Assembly: GCA_944387385.1 (NCBI GenBank)
Contig: CALXES010000004.1
Coordinates: 1 to 64,000, forward strand
DNA from: an uncultured Clostridia bacterium
GTDB taxonomy: Bacteria > Bacillota > Clostridia > TANB77 > CAG-465
Length of the DNA stretch: 64,000 nucleotides
Reading direction: 5' to 3'
Position numbers and translations under genes: made by a program. Positions 48,950 through 56,628 of the stretch are shown piece by piece. The notes below the pieces were generated by a model. That model was given only the letters and a program-made list of their open reading frames with translations, was not told where the DNA came from and searched no databases. How positions within the stretch are numbered: the stretch's first letter is position 1; every line of letters starts with the position of its first letter.

Positions 48950-50126
48950 TTAGTCTATCTATTGCATTTAGTATATCTTCTCTTTTTCCAAATCCAGTAA
49001 ATCTAAAATGATTTTCACCGTTTTTTCCAAAACCAATTCCAGGAGTGCCAAGTATCATAAAATTATCTAGTAAGTAATAAAAATAATCCCAACTAGACAT
49101 ATTGTTTGGTGTTTTTATCCAAACATATGGAGAATTAACACATAAGTTCTCATCTAATATAAGGTGTTTAGATTTAAAAAAGTCAAATAGTATTTTGGTA
49201 TTTTCAGTATAGTAATTAATATTTTCTTTTAATTCATTTATAGCGCTTGATGTATATACATTGTATATTGCATATTCACTTAAAAAAGAAGGACCATTAT
49301 ATTTTGTATCTTTTAATCTTTTAAAAAGTGAATTAACAGTAATATCCTTATTTATTTTTATTTCTTTTGGAACTATAGTATAAGATAGCCTTATAGGGGT
49401 AAAACCTGCTGTTTTTGAATAGCTTTTAAATTCAATTGCAACTCTTTTTGCATTTTTTATCTCATATATACTGTGTGGTATATTATTTTCTTGAATAAAT
49501 GCTTCATATGCGGCATCAAAGAATATTATAAATTGATATTTTAGGGCAAGTGAAATAAGTTTTTCAAGTTGCTTTTTTGTGACAACCTCTCCAGTTGGAT
49601 TGTTAGGCGAGCATATGTAGACAATATCTATTATAAAGTCATCATTATTTTCAATTTCATATATTAAACTATCTATTGAGCTATAATATAAAATGTTATT
49701 TCCACGCATTATATTTGAGTCTAAATACACAGGGTATACTGGATTTTGTATTGCTACATTTAATTTGTCTGAAAAAATGTCTAAAATATTTGAAATATCA
49801 GATTTAGAGCTATCAGATATAAAAATTTCTTCTTTAGAAATCTTTGCTTTAACATTTAAATAATCATTTTTAATAATTTGTTCTTTTAAAAATTCATGTC
49901 CAGATGAGGGTGGATAACCAACAAAAGTATTAATATTAGACAAGAGGTTATTAGCCTTTATAATTCCTTCACTAGCCTTATTTACAAGTGGTAAGGTAAC
50001 ATCACCTATACTTAAATCTATTAATGATACATCACTTTTTTGTATGTATTTATTTTTTTCTTCTGAAATTTTAGCAAATAAATAGTTATTTTCAAGTTTT
50101 AAATAGTTATTATTAATTTTTAACAT
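48945..50126 (-). CDS. dapL: LL-diaminopimelate aminotransferase-like enzyme
   Basis: PLP enzyme that makes LL-diaminopimelate from tetrahydrodipicolinate in one step, for lysine and peptidoglycan. Typical DapL features: KLENNYLFAKIS at the start, LSIGDVTLPL, NPVYPVYLDSN, SPNNPTGEVV, FDAAYEAFI and the PLP lysine in EFKSYSKTAGFTPIR (near 235), then TPGIGFGKNGENHFRFTGFG near the end. Length of 393 is usual. It replaces the succinylase branch, as in many Clostridia. AGGAGGGA precedes the ATG on the minus strand. Its stop shares the terminator with the neighbour. The sequence is somewhat diverged (for example a Pro in place of the common GTR turn), so a related aminotransferase is possible. Confidence 0.9.
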   Translation of the reverse strand: MLKINNNYLKLENNYLFAKISEEKNKYIQKSDVSLIDLSIGDVTLPLVNKASEGIIKANNLLSNINTFVGYPPSSGHEFLKEQIIKNDYLNVKAKISKEEIFISDSSKSDISNILDIFSDKLNVAIQNPVYPVYLDSNIMRGNNILYYSSIDSLIYEIENNDDFIIDIVYICSPNNPTGEVVTKKQLEKLISLALKYQFIIFFDAAYEAFIQENNIPHSIYEIKNAKRVAIEFKSYSKTAGFTPIRLSYTIVPKEIKINKDITVNSLFKRLKDTKYNGPSFLSEYAIYNVYTSSAINELKENINYYTENTKILFDFFKSKHLILDENLCVNSPYVWIKTPNNMSSWDYFYYLLDNFMILGTPGIGFGKNGENHFRFTGFGKREDILNAIDRLK

Positions 50127-50199
50127 TAAATCCCTCCTTAATATATATGTATTAATTATATTAAAGAAGTATGAAAATTAATATTTCACATATTTTTCA

Positions 50200-50227
50200 T
50201 TGACAAAATGACATCGTGTCATATAAA
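50200..50227 (+). promoter_or_regulatory. Promoter with internal operator for the TetR gene
   Basis: TTGACA (50200-50205), a 16-base spacer and TATAAA (50222-50227). The spacer is filled by a perfect inverted repeat ATGACA-TCG-TGTCAT (50208-50222), so a repressor bound here would block polymerase. It fits self-regulation by the TetR-like protein. Confidence 0.75.
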
Positions 50228-50249
50228 ATTATATAAAAGAGGTGACGTT

Positions 50250-50831
50250 ATGCCAACAAATACATATTATAATTTGAGTGAAGAGAAGAAAATTAGAATA
50301 GAAGAAGCAGTTAAAAAGGAATTTGCAAGAGTTCCATTAATTGATATGTCTGTAAAAAATATTGTAACTGATGCGAAAATTGCAAGAGGAAGTTTTTATC
50401 AATATTTTGAAAGCAGAGAAGATCTTATCAACTATATGCTAGATAAAGAATTTGAAAAAGAGAGTGAAGATTTTTTAAAAATATTGCAACAGTCAAATAA
50501 GGATATATTTCAATGTACATATAAGTATTTAATTGAGATTCTTAATAGACAAAAGCAAAATTCATCATATTATATAAATATTTTTCAATATTTGCATGAG
50601 ACAAAAATACAGCCACTAAAAATGATTGATATAGAAAATATTACAGAATATGTAAATATTGAGCTTTTAAATATAAGTACAAAAGAAGAAATTTATGCTG
50701 CTGTTAGGGTTATTGCAATTTTAACTTTTTCAAAAAAAATGGAAATTTTAAATGGCAAAATTTCAAAAGAAGAAGGACTAAAAGAGTATAAGCAAGAGCT
50801 TGAAATAATAAAAAGAGGAATAATGAAGTAG
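50250..50831 (+). CDS. TetR/AcrR-family transcriptional regulator
   Basis: A 193-residue one-component repressor. The N-terminal helix-turn-helix is at about 25-60 (MSVKNIVTDAKIARGSFYQYFESREDL), with the usual YxYFxSREDL ending. The remaining helices form the ligand-binding and dimer domain, without a family-specific motif that I recognise. ATG 50250 follows GAGGTGA (50239-50245); the ATG at 50208 lies within the operator and is not the start. The patatin gene follows 9 bases later with its own ribosome site. The inverted repeat in the promoter suggests that it represses itself and the lipase. Confidence 0.92.
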   Translation: MPTNTYYNLSEEKKIRIEEAVKKEFARVPLIDMSVKNIVTDAKIARGSFYQYFESREDLINYMLDKEFEKESEDFLKILQQSNKDIFQCTYKYLIEILNRQKQNSSYYINIFQYLHETKIQPLKMIDIENITEYVNIELLNISTKEEIYAAVRVIAILTFSKKMEILNGKISKEEGLKEYKQELEIIKRGIMK

Positions 50832-50840
50832 GAGGATAAA

Positions 50841-51686
50841 ATGAAAGTAGGATTATTACTTGAAGGTGGAGCAATGCGTGGAATGTATACATGTGGAATT
50901 CTTGATGTTCTTTTAGAAGAAAAAATAAAAGTTGATTGTATTATGGGAGTTTCAGCAGGAGCTCTATTTGGTGTTAATTATAAGTCAAGGCAAAAGGGAA
51001 GAGGACTTAGATTTAATTTAAGATATATTAAAGATAAAAGATATATGGGAATATATCCACTAATAACTACAGGAAATATTGTAAATCAAGAGTTTTGTTT
51101 TAATGATATACCTAATATTTTAGATGATTTTAATTATCAGAGCTTTAAAAGAACAAAAGAAGAATTTTATGCAGTAGTAACAAATATGAATACAGGAAAG
51201 GCTGAGTATAAAAAAATAGATGACTTAAAAGGAGATAATATAGAATATCTTAGAGCATCTGGTTCAATGCCTTTTGTATCCAGACCAGTAGAAGTTAATG
51301 GAGAAAGATATTTAGATGGAGGAATAGCAGATGCTATACCAATAGATAAAATGCAAGCAATGGGTTTTGATAAAATAATAGTTGTCCTTACAAGACCGAA
51401 AGAATATAGAAAAAGAAAATCAAATATGACACTTGCAAAAGTTGTATATAAAGATTATCCAAATTTAGTTGATACAATGTCAAAAAGATACAAGATATAT
51501 AATAATTCAGTAAGAGATGTTGAATTTTTAACTAATACAGGTGATGTATTTTTATTAAGACCATCTAAATATATTAAAATAAAAAGAATAGAAAAAGATG
51601 AAAAGGTTTTAAAAGAAATGTATGATTTAGGTGTTAATGATATTAAAGATAAATTGGAGGAATTAAAAAAATATTTGAAAGACTAG
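50841..51686 (+). CDS. Patatin-like phospholipase
   Basis: A 281-residue lipid acyl hydrolase with a Ser-Asp dyad. The oxyanion loop is GGAMRGMYT (residues 9-17), the nucleophile elbow is GVSAG (Ser38) and the Asp is in YLDGGIAD (near 159). It has no signal peptide, so it acts on the inner membrane side or on lipids in the cytoplasm. It is probably cotranscribed with the TetR-like gene and controlled by it. Such proteins clear damaged or foreign lipids, but the substrate is unknown. GGAGG precedes the ATG. A tight terminator follows. Confidence 0.93.
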   Translation: MKVGLLLEGGAMRGMYTCGILDVLLEEKIKVDCIMGVSAGALFGVNYKSRQKGRGLRFNLRYIKDKRYMGIYPLITTGNIVNQEFCFNDIPNILDDFNYQSFKRTKEEFYAVVTNMNTGKAEYKKIDDLKGDNIEYLRASGSMPFVSRPVEVNGERYLDGGIADAIPIDKMQAMGFDKIIVVLTRPKEYRKRKSNMTLAKVVYKDYPNLVDTMSKRYKIYNNSVRDVEFLTNTGDVFLLRPSKYIKIKRIEKDEKVLKEMYDLGVNDIKDKLEELKKYLKD

Positions 51687-51703
51687 ATTTCTAGTCTTTT
51701 TTT
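51678..51703 (+). terminator. Terminator of the TetR-patatin operon
   Basis: A 10-bp perfect stem (51678-51687 with 51690-51699) overlaps the stop codon and is followed by T. Confidence 0.88.
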
Positions 51704-51795
51704 ATTTTTTCTTTTATTATTATTTACTTTGTGGTAAAATACTAGTACATTGTTTATGAGAGCTCGTAAAAATAATTTTAAAGGAGGAAAAGAAA

Positions 51796-52002
51796 ATGGA
51801 TGTATTAGTGGTTGTTGTAGAATGTATTCTAGCACTTATTGTTGGTGGATTTATTGTAAGTAAGTACTTAGACATAAAAAATGAAAGAACTAGAAGGATA
51901 TTTAATGTAGTACTTGCCATTTTTGCTATAGTTTTAGTTATAGCACTTGTTATCTGTTTTATATACTTCTTTAATGTAATTTCAAATTTAAGGTCTGTTT
52001 AA
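51796..52002 (+). CDS. Small membrane protein, 68 residues
   Basis: A two-span membrane protein: spans at about 3-22 (VLVVVVECILALIVGGFIV) and 37-60, joined by a short basic loop (KYLDIKNERTRRIFN). AAAGGAGG precedes the ATG. An extended -10 (TGG-TAAAAT, -10 at 51735-51740) with a weak -35 lies upstream, and its stop codon is inside a 13-bp hairpin. I see no family. Genes like this are often exporter, toxin or stress peptides, but there is no specific sign for any of these. Confidence 0.8.
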   Translation: MDVLVVVVECILALIVGGFIVSKYLDIKNERTRRIFNVVLAIFAIVLVIALVICFIYFFNVISNLRSV

Positions 52003-52017
52003 AAAAACAGACCTTAA
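51988..52017 (+). terminator. Hairpin after the small membrane protein gene
   Basis: A 13-bp perfect stem (TTAAGGTCTGTTT, 51988-52000, and AAACAGACCTTAA, 52005-52017) with an AAAA loop overlaps the stop. The T run is weak, directly before the next -35. Confidence 0.72.
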
Positions 52018-52020
52018 TTA

Positions 52021-52049
52021 TTGAAAATGTTATTTTTTTAATATAAAAT
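52021..52049 (+). promoter_or_regulatory. Promoter of the lactate dehydrogenase gene
   Basis: TTGAAA (52021-52026), a 17-base spacer and TAAAAT (52044-52049). A second TATAAT (52056-52061) overlaps the ribosome site and is not used. Confidence 0.6.
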
Positions 52050-52076
52050 TAATACTATAATAAAGAGGTATTGTAT

Positions 52077-52997
52077 ATGAGTTATAAAATTGGAGTAATT
52101 GGTTGTGGAAATGTTGGAGTAGCGTATGTCTATTCACTAGTAAACCAAGTATTAGATATTAATGAGATAGTAATGGTAGATATAAATAAAGATAGAACAG
52201 TTGGTAAAGCTTTAGACTTGTCACATAGTCTTGCTACATCTAGAAGCTATATAAACAATATAAATTATGGTGGCTATGATGATTTGTCAGATGCAGATAT
52301 TGTTTGTATAACAGCAGGTATGCCTCAGGGCGTTAAAAAGACATCTAGAATGGAAGATATTGAAGGATGTAGTAAAATTATAGAGGAAATAATGAATGGC
52401 TTAAATAAATCCAAATTTAGGGGAATTATAATTGTTGCAAGTAATCCTTTGGATGTAATGACTTTAAAAGTGGCAAGAATGTATAATAATAACTATTCTT
52501 TAGTAATTGGTACAGGAACATTGCTTGATTCTTCAAGATTAAGATATAATATAGCAAGTAAATTAGGCTTCCCATTAAAAAGTATATCAGGATATGTTTT
52601 TGGAGAGCATGGCGATTCACAATTTGTAGCATGGTCGTCCGTAAAAGTAAATAATACTTATAATATACAGGATTATTTGACTCAAAAAGAAATGTTAGAT
52701 ATAGAGGAAATTGTAAAAAAAGATGGATTTGAGGTTGCAAAGCTTCAGGGATATACATGTTATGGAGTAGCAACTGCACTATCTAAAATTACAAGATGTA
52801 TAGTAAATAATGAATTAGAAGAGTTACCTTTATCTACATATGATGAAGAAAAGCAAGTATATATTAGTTCTTTAAGTGTTGTTGGAAATACAGGCGTGAT
52901 AAAAAATAAGCTATATGATTTAGATAAGAAAGAACAAGAGCTTTATGATATTTCTGCAAAAATAATTAAGGATGGATCAAGTTCTATTAATATATAA
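52077..52997 (+). CDS. ldh: L-lactate dehydrogenase-like enzyme
   Basis: NAD-dependent LDH/MDH-family enzyme (306 residues), interconverting pyruvate and L-lactate. The nucleotide motif is GVIGCGNVGVAY (residues 6-17). The specificity loop reads AGMPQGVKKTSRMED, where Gln rather than Arg favours lactate over malate. VASNPLDVMT, LDSSRLR and GEHGDSQFVAWS supply the remaining active site (Asp, Arg and His). The loop is shorter and more basic than in classic LDH, so a related 2-hydroxyacid is possible. ATG 52077 follows AGAGGT; a TTG at 52071 is too near. Strong RNA-only transcription follows downstream. Confidence 0.88.
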   Translation: MSYKIGVIGCGNVGVAYVYSLVNQVLDINEIVMVDINKDRTVGKALDLSHSLATSRSYINNINYGGYDDLSDADIVCITAGMPQGVKKTSRMEDIEGCSKIIEEIMNGLNKSKFRGIIIVASNPLDVMTLKVARMYNNNYSLVIGTGTLLDSSRLRYNIASKLGFPLKSISGYVFGEHGDSQFVAWSSVKVNNTYNIQDYLTQKEMLDIEEIVKKDGFEVAKLQGYTCYGVATALSKITRCIVNNELEELPLSTYDEEKQVYISSLSVVGNTGVIKNKLYDLDKKEQELYDISAKIIKDGSSSINI

Positions 52998-53012
52998 ATT
53001 GTGTAAAGCTAC

Positions 53013-53041
53013 TTGACTTTACATAAAAATAATGCTATAAT
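53013..53041 (+). promoter_or_regulatory. Strong extended -10 promoter without a gene behind it
   Basis: TTGACT (53013-53018), a 17-base spacer and TGC-TATAAT with the -10 at 53036-53041. The predicted start is near 53048. No open frame follows before the terminator at 53229. Confidence 0.82.
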
Positions 53042-53047
53042 AAAGAT

Positions 53048-53259
53048 GTAGTTAGATTGGGAATAAAAAAAATAATTTTTTTTAGAATGATGAAACGTAA
53101 GAATTGTTTTAAAAAAATAGTTGTTTCGCAGGCAACTGAAAACACAAGGACTACCAAAACCTTGTGACCAAAAAATTAGATTATATCTAATTTAAAGGAA
53201 AAGCCAATTTAGCTATTTCTTCTCTAAGCCTCATAATGAAAATTATGAGGTGATTTTTT
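53048..53259 (+). ncRNA. Candidate small RNA with own promoter and terminator
   Basis: About 210 bases with no open frame. Visible helices: GAAAC/GTTTC (53092-53096 with 53123-53127) with a 5-base bulge and an inner 9-pair stem (53102-53110 with 53114-53122); CACAAGG/CCTTGTG (53143-53149 with 53160-53166); AATTAGAT/ATCTAATT (53174-53181 with 53185-53192); then the terminator. A conserved-looking unpaired stretch GCAGGCAACTGAAAA lies at 53128-53142. A promoter of high quality stands directly before it. It is not tmRNA, SRP, RNase P or 6S by a quick look, and not one of the riboswitch cores I know. The gene downstream runs the other way, so it is not a leader. Confidence 0.65.
53229..53259 (+). 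terminator. Terminator of the candidate small RNA
   Basis: A 9-bp stem CCTCATAAT/ATTATGAGG (53229-53237 with 53242-53250) with loop GAAA is followed by TGATTTTTT. Confidence 0.88.
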
Positions 53260-53273
53260 ATATGTATAAAGAA

Positions 53274-53299
53274 ATAGGTGGTTTTAATTAACCACCTAT
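53274..53299 (-). terminator. Terminator of the 53304-53714 gene (minus strand)
   Basis: A 10-bp stem (53274-53283 with 53290-53299) is followed on the minus strand by TTTCTTTATA. Confidence 0.75.
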
Positions 53300-53303
53300 A
53301 ATT

Positions 53304-53714
53304 TTAGTCAATTTCTGCTTTTAGAGAAATAGTATAAGGATAGATGTTATTATCGCATCTTAATACAGCAATAACAATCTCTTTTAATCCTTCTGAATTT
53401 TTTTCACTATCACTTAGAAAAGCATCGCATTGTTTTTTAGAATTTTTTTCAATTTTTTCGTATGAAGTTTTAACTCCATCAAAGAATTTTTTCTCAATTC
53501 TTATAGTTACATCATACTGTGAATGATTTGTAACTAAGAATTTAATGCTAGACTTAACATTTTGAGGAATAAAGTGCTTATTTGCAATAAGCGAAATTCC
53601 ACATCCTTCATTTTCTGTTAGATCCGCATTTAGTTTTTGGTTTAAGTCTTTTTCTTCACCAAAATTATTTTTCCCCCAACCAAAGTAAAATCCTTTTTCT
53701 AATTTCTTTTCCAT
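53304..53714 (-). CDS. Unknown protein, 136 residues, beta-rich
   Basis: A soluble protein with short strand-turn repeats (SIKFLVTNHSQYDVTIRIEKKFFDG, IVIAVLRCDNNIYPYTISLKAEI), no signal peptide and no membrane span. GAAAGGAAG precedes the ATG on the minus strand. A very good minus-strand promoter (-35 TTGAAT and -10 TATAAT in the minus orientation, with TGG before the -10) lies upstream, with an inverted repeat at its start site. The folding pattern resembles small immunoglobulin-like or C2-like sandwiches, but I recognise no family. Its neighbour at 53863 on the same strand is also unknown. Confidence 0.78.
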   Translation of the reverse strand: MEKKLEKGFYFGWGKNNFGEEKDLNQKLNADLTENEGCGISLIANKHFIPQNVKSSIKFLVTNHSQYDVTIRIEKKFFDGVKTSYEKIEKNSKKQCDAFLSDSEKNSEGLKEIVIAVLRCDNNIYPYTISLKAEID

Positions 53715-53746
53715 ATTAATACTTCCTTTCTTAAAATTATTTAGAA

Positions 53747-53802
53747 AATTGTATCATATTAGATACAATTAATATTATACCATAATTTTTTAAACAATTC
53801 AA
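53747..53802 (-). promoter_or_regulatory. Promoter and inverted repeat of the 53304-53714 gene
   Basis: On the minus strand TTGAAT (53797-53802), a 17-base spacer and TGG-TATAAT (-10 at 53774-53779) form a strong promoter. Directly behind the start lies AATTGTATC-6-GATACAATT (53747-53755, 53762-53770), an operator or a stabilising 5' hairpin. Confidence 0.75.
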
Positions 53803-53824
53803 TTTTGTTAAGCAAAAGATAACA

Positions 53825-53852
53825 TAAAAAAGAGAAGCAATGGCTTCTCTTT
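53825..53852 (-). terminator. Terminator of the 53863-54636 gene (minus strand)
   Basis: A 10-bp perfect stem (53829-53838 with 53843-53852) is followed on the minus strand by a T run. Confidence 0.85.
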
Positions 53853-53862
53853 AATAATATAT

Positions 53863-54636
53863 TTAATTGTTTAAAATCAAATAGAGATTATCAATATCTA
53901 GGTTTGATAATAAACTAATATCTTCGTCTTTAATTTTATCAAAAAACTTATTTATATAGTATATTTTATAACTAAGTTCTTCTATAGTTTTATCGCTCAT
54001 GTAGTAGTATGATTTATTACCTAATTCTACAAGTAGGTCACATGCAAGATTTTTCTTTAAATCACTAGAGCTATTGTCTTTAATACATTTTGTGATATTT
54101 GAAGTTAAGGTACTTTCTCTTTCTTTATCATATAGTGCTTTATATAATGGAAGAGAAGAATAGTTTTTATTAAAGTATTCTAGTACTTTTTCATTATATG
54201 TATCATAAAACTCTTTTAGTTGATTTAAATTATATACATTTAAGTATTCATCAACAATATGTTTTGAACTTAATGATTTTCTTTGAACAGACAAGTCATT
54301 TACAAGTTCAAATATTCTAGTGCCAATACTTTTCTTTAGTAGATCTATATCGTTATATTCTAAAAATTCCATAAACGCTTCCATAGTCATAAAATCGACT
54401 GATACCAAAAATTTTAGTGGATTATTTAGAGTATCTTCTAAAGAATCTAATAATTTGAAAATATTTGTGTATCTTTGGGTTTTAAAAATATGCATATTTT
54501 CTCTAGATGCTATATAATTAACCTTTCCTTTAGCAGAGTGCACAATAATATTTTCTCCTTTTTTTGTTTGTCCAGAGTATAAGACTTTATCAAGACAAAC
54601 CTCCTTTTTAGAAACATGAGTTCCCATTTTAATCAT
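53863..54636 (-). CDS. Unknown protein, 257 residues
   Basis: A soluble, largely helical protein. The N-terminus has beta strands (VLYSGQTKKGENIIVHSAKGKVNYIAS) and the rest is long charged helices (KSIGTRIFELVNDLSVQRK, KEFYDTYNEKVLEYFNK). No signal peptide, membrane span or catalytic motif is clear. AAGGAGGAATAAAAA precedes the ATG on the minus strand; Met4 is a second option. The mRNA has an unusual leader of about 80 bases with three hairpins (54637-54728), so regulation by RNA structure is likely. The terminator is strong. I do not recognise the family. Confidence 0.78.
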   Translation of the reverse strand: MIKMGTHVSKKEVCLDKVLYSGQTKKGENIIVHSAKGKVNYIASRENMHIFKTQRYTNIFKLLDSLEDTLNNPLKFLVSVDFMTMEAFMEFLEYNDIDLLKKSIGTRIFELVNDLSVQRKSLSSKHIVDEYLNVYNLNQLKEFYDTYNEKVLEYFNKNYSSLPLYKALYDKERESTLTSNITKCIKDNSSSDLKKNLACDLLVELGNKSYYYMSDKTIEELSYKIYYINKFFDKIKDEDISLLSNLDIDNLYLILNN

Positions 54637-54728
54637 TTTTTATTCCTCCTTCTTTAATTTAATTGGAGGCCTTATGACCTCCAAAATTTTGGAAGTCACA
54701 AAGATTTGTGCTTCGAGCTATTATTATA
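54637..54728 (-). promoter_or_regulatory. Promoter and structured 5' leader of the 53863-54636 gene
   Basis: On the minus strand TTGCTT, a 17-base spacer and TGA-TATAAT (-10 at 54723-54728) precede a leader with, in plus coordinates, GAAG-T-CACAAA/TTTGTG-CTTC (54692-54714), a CCAAAATTTTGG palindrome (54681-54692) and TTGGAGG/CCTCCAA (54663-54684). The last two share bases, so they may switch with each other. Confidence 0.65.
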
Positions 54729-54835
54729 TCATTATTTACATAAAAAAGCAATAGTTAATCTAATATTTACTAAAAAGATTGAATATTTTATTATTAAATG
54801 ATAATATAGTATTAATATGTTAAAGGGAGGAGATT

Positions 54836-56230
54836 ATGGACAATTCAAATTTAGATAACTCTGAGACTAAAGAAATAAAAATAAATTCTTCAAATGAAGA
54901 TACTAGAAAAAGTGTTGTTGCTGGAGAGGAAGTTGTATTGCAAGATGATAATAGTTCTGATATAAGAACGAAAAAATTATTAAACAAGAAAATAATTATT
55001 GGTTTAATTTGTATACTTGCAATTATTATATGTGTTGTTGTATACACTCTATTTACATCAGATCAAAAAGATGAAGAAAAAGAAAATATTCCTCAAGAAG
55101 AAGCCGATCTAGTAATTAAAGAAAATGAAACATATGAAGGATTAAATTATACAATGAATGTAGAAGTGATTGAACAATTAGGATTTTTTTATAACTATTC
55201 AAAAGAACTTGAGGGAAATAAAATTGATGTTTCTTATGTAAAAGTATCTGGTTTAAAAGATACAGAACTTGAAGAAAAGATAAATGAAAAGCTTAAATCT
55301 GAAGCAGAGAGTATGTATAATTCAGATAACATACAAGATCCAAATATTTTATATGATCACATATATAATTATACAGATGTGTATATTTTTAATAATGTAC
55401 TTTCAACTTTATACTGTGAAGAGAAGAGTGATGTCAACGGAAATGTTACGTATAGTTATAAAAGTGTAAATATTAATTTAAGAGATTTTGAAGATTTTAC
55501 ACTAAGTGATGTATTTATTAGTGGCACTAATATTGAAGAAATTATAAATTCAAATACAAATGCTACATATTCAGAAGACTTAGTATTTAGTGTTTCTCCA
55601 AAGTTTTTATATGTAGTAAATAATAGTGGAGAAGTAGAAAAAATAAGTTTATATGACAATAAAGAATATATAGCAATTTATAAAAGATTTTTTGATAATA
55701 AAAAATTATTCAATAAGACATTTAATGCAACACCATACGCGTTTACTACTAAGAAATTTATAGAATCTGATGTATATGGTTTAGAAGAAGATAATCTATT
55801 TATAGATACTTGTAATTTGGCTTTAGAATATAATTATAGTGAAGAAATAGAAAGTGCTATAGCACCTTTATATAAAGAAGCTGTTAATAAAGCAAGAAAT
55901 TTATCTTATTCAAATTCTTCAAAAAGATATTTGGTACAAATTGTATCTGATATTGAGAAAATAAATGATAACGAATATAAGTTAAAAGTTGAATATAAAG
56001 AATATGAAATTGCAAAGCAATTTTTTGACGATAGTATAATAGAATTTGTTGTCGCATCAGAGAATAAATCTGATAAGGAAATTAATGTTACTGATTATTT
56101 TGATAATACAGTACTAAATGCAGCAGAATATTTAAACGGTATGGATAGTGAAACTTATACTAAGACAGTAGATGCAAATGGAGTAGAGATTACTCAAAAT
56201 GATAAAAATGTAAATATTGGAATAAGTTAG
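54836..56230 (+). CDS. Membrane-anchored DUF4163/RsiV-like protein
   Basis: A 464-residue single-span protein: an acidic cytoplasmic tail (1-50), a membrane segment (about 53-73) and a large outside part. The outside part resembles the DUF4163-DUF3298 pair of anti-sigma factor RsiV and deacetylase-linked domains (KVSGLKDTELEEKINEKLKSEAES, near 145, and the pattern YSYKSVNINLRDFEDFTLSDVFI, near 210). A cytoplasmic anti-sigma helix motif is not evident and no sigma gene is beside it, so a signalling role is open. GGGAGG precedes the ATG. It is divergent from the 53863 gene and ends at a perfect terminator. Confidence 0.7.
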   Translation: MDNSNLDNSETKEIKINSSNEDTRKSVVAGEEVVLQDDNSSDIRTKKLLNKKIIIGLICILAIIICVVVYTLFTSDQKDEEKENIPQEEADLVIKENETYEGLNYTMNVEVIEQLGFFYNYSKELEGNKIDVSYVKVSGLKDTELEEKINEKLKSEAESMYNSDNIQDPNILYDHIYNYTDVYIFNNVLSTLYCEEKSDVNGNVTYSYKSVNINLRDFEDFTLSDVFISGTNIEEIINSNTNATYSEDLVFSVSPKFLYVVNNSGEVEKISLYDNKEYIAIYKRFFDNKKLFNKTFNATPYAFTTKKFIESDVYGLEEDNLFIDTCNLALEYNYSEEIESAIAPLYKEAVNKARNLSYSNSSKRYLVQIVSDIEKINDNEYKLKVEYKEYEIAKQFFDDSIIEFVVASENKSDKEINVTDYFDNTVLNAAEYLNGMDSETYTKTVDANGVEITQNDKNVNIGIS

Positions 56231-56234
56231 TTAT

Positions 56235-56278
56235 AAAATACACTCTAATTTTGAAAAAAATAGAGTGTATTTTTTTTC
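56235..56278 (+). terminator. Terminator after the RsiV-like gene
   Basis: A 13-bp perfect stem (AAAATACACTCTA, 56235-56247, and TAGAGTGTATTTT, 56261-56273) is followed by T. Confidence 0.92.
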
Positions 56279-56282
56279 TTTC

Positions 56283-56311
56283 TTTACAAATGTTTTTAAA
56301 TAGTATATACT
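56283..56311 (+). promoter_or_regulatory. Promoter of sdpRI with palindrome on the -10
   Basis: TTTACA (56283-56288), a 17-base spacer and TATACT (56306-56311). The perfect palindrome AGTATATACT (56302-56311) covers the -10 and is a likely SdpR operator. Confidence 0.65.
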
Positions 56312-56361
56312 TTTTATAGAGAAAATATAACCTACTAAGTAATATGAAAGGAAGTAGTATT

Positions 56362-56616
56362 ATGAGAAGCATATGGGAAGCATTGTCAGATCCAACAAGA
56401 AGAGAAATACTTGTTATATTGAAAAAAGGTGAGCTTACAGCTGGTCAAATTTATGAACATTTTGATATTACAAAGCCATCTTTAAGTCATCATTTATCAA
56501 TATTAAAAGAAACAAATTTGGTTTTTTCTAAGAAAGTTGGACAAAATATAATATATGCTCTTAATTTAGTAGCATTTAATGAAGTAATAGAATATATTAG
56601 AGGGTTAAAGAAATAG
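56362..56616 (+). CDS. sdpR: SdpR-like ArsR-family repressor
   Basis: An 84-residue winged-helix repressor. The sequence closely follows the SdpR pattern: WEALSDPTRREILVILKKGELTAGQIYEHFDITKPSLSHHL in outline, then LKETNLVFSKKVGQNIIYALN for the wing. It lacks the metal-binding Cys of ArsR/SmtB. ATG 56362 was chosen because AAAGGAAG (56347-56354) lies before it; ATG 56344 is upstream of this site. It precedes sdpI by 12 bases. In Bacillus SdpR blocks its own operon until SdpI, holding the SdpC toxin, takes SdpR to the membrane; the same layout is likely here. Confidence 0.9.
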   Translation: MRSIWEALSDPTRREILVILKKGELTAGQIYEHFDITKPSLSHHLSILKETNLVFSKKVGQNIIYALNLVAFNEVIEYIRGLKK

Positions 56617-56628
56617 AGGAGGATATAT

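Noticed and set aside
48945-50126. Class I aminotransferase of other specificity (for example aspartate aminotransferase)
   Set aside because: The N-terminal and C-terminal family motifs match DapL much better, though some divergence remains.
50208-50249. ATG 50208 as start of the TetR-like gene
   Set aside because: It is part of the operator palindrome and before the -10 hexamer, so it cannot be in the transcript.
53048-53259. Known riboswitch (purine, TPP, SAM, lysine, cobalamin, c-di-GMP, c-di-AMP)
   Set aside because: None of the core motifs is present, and the following gene is on the other strand.
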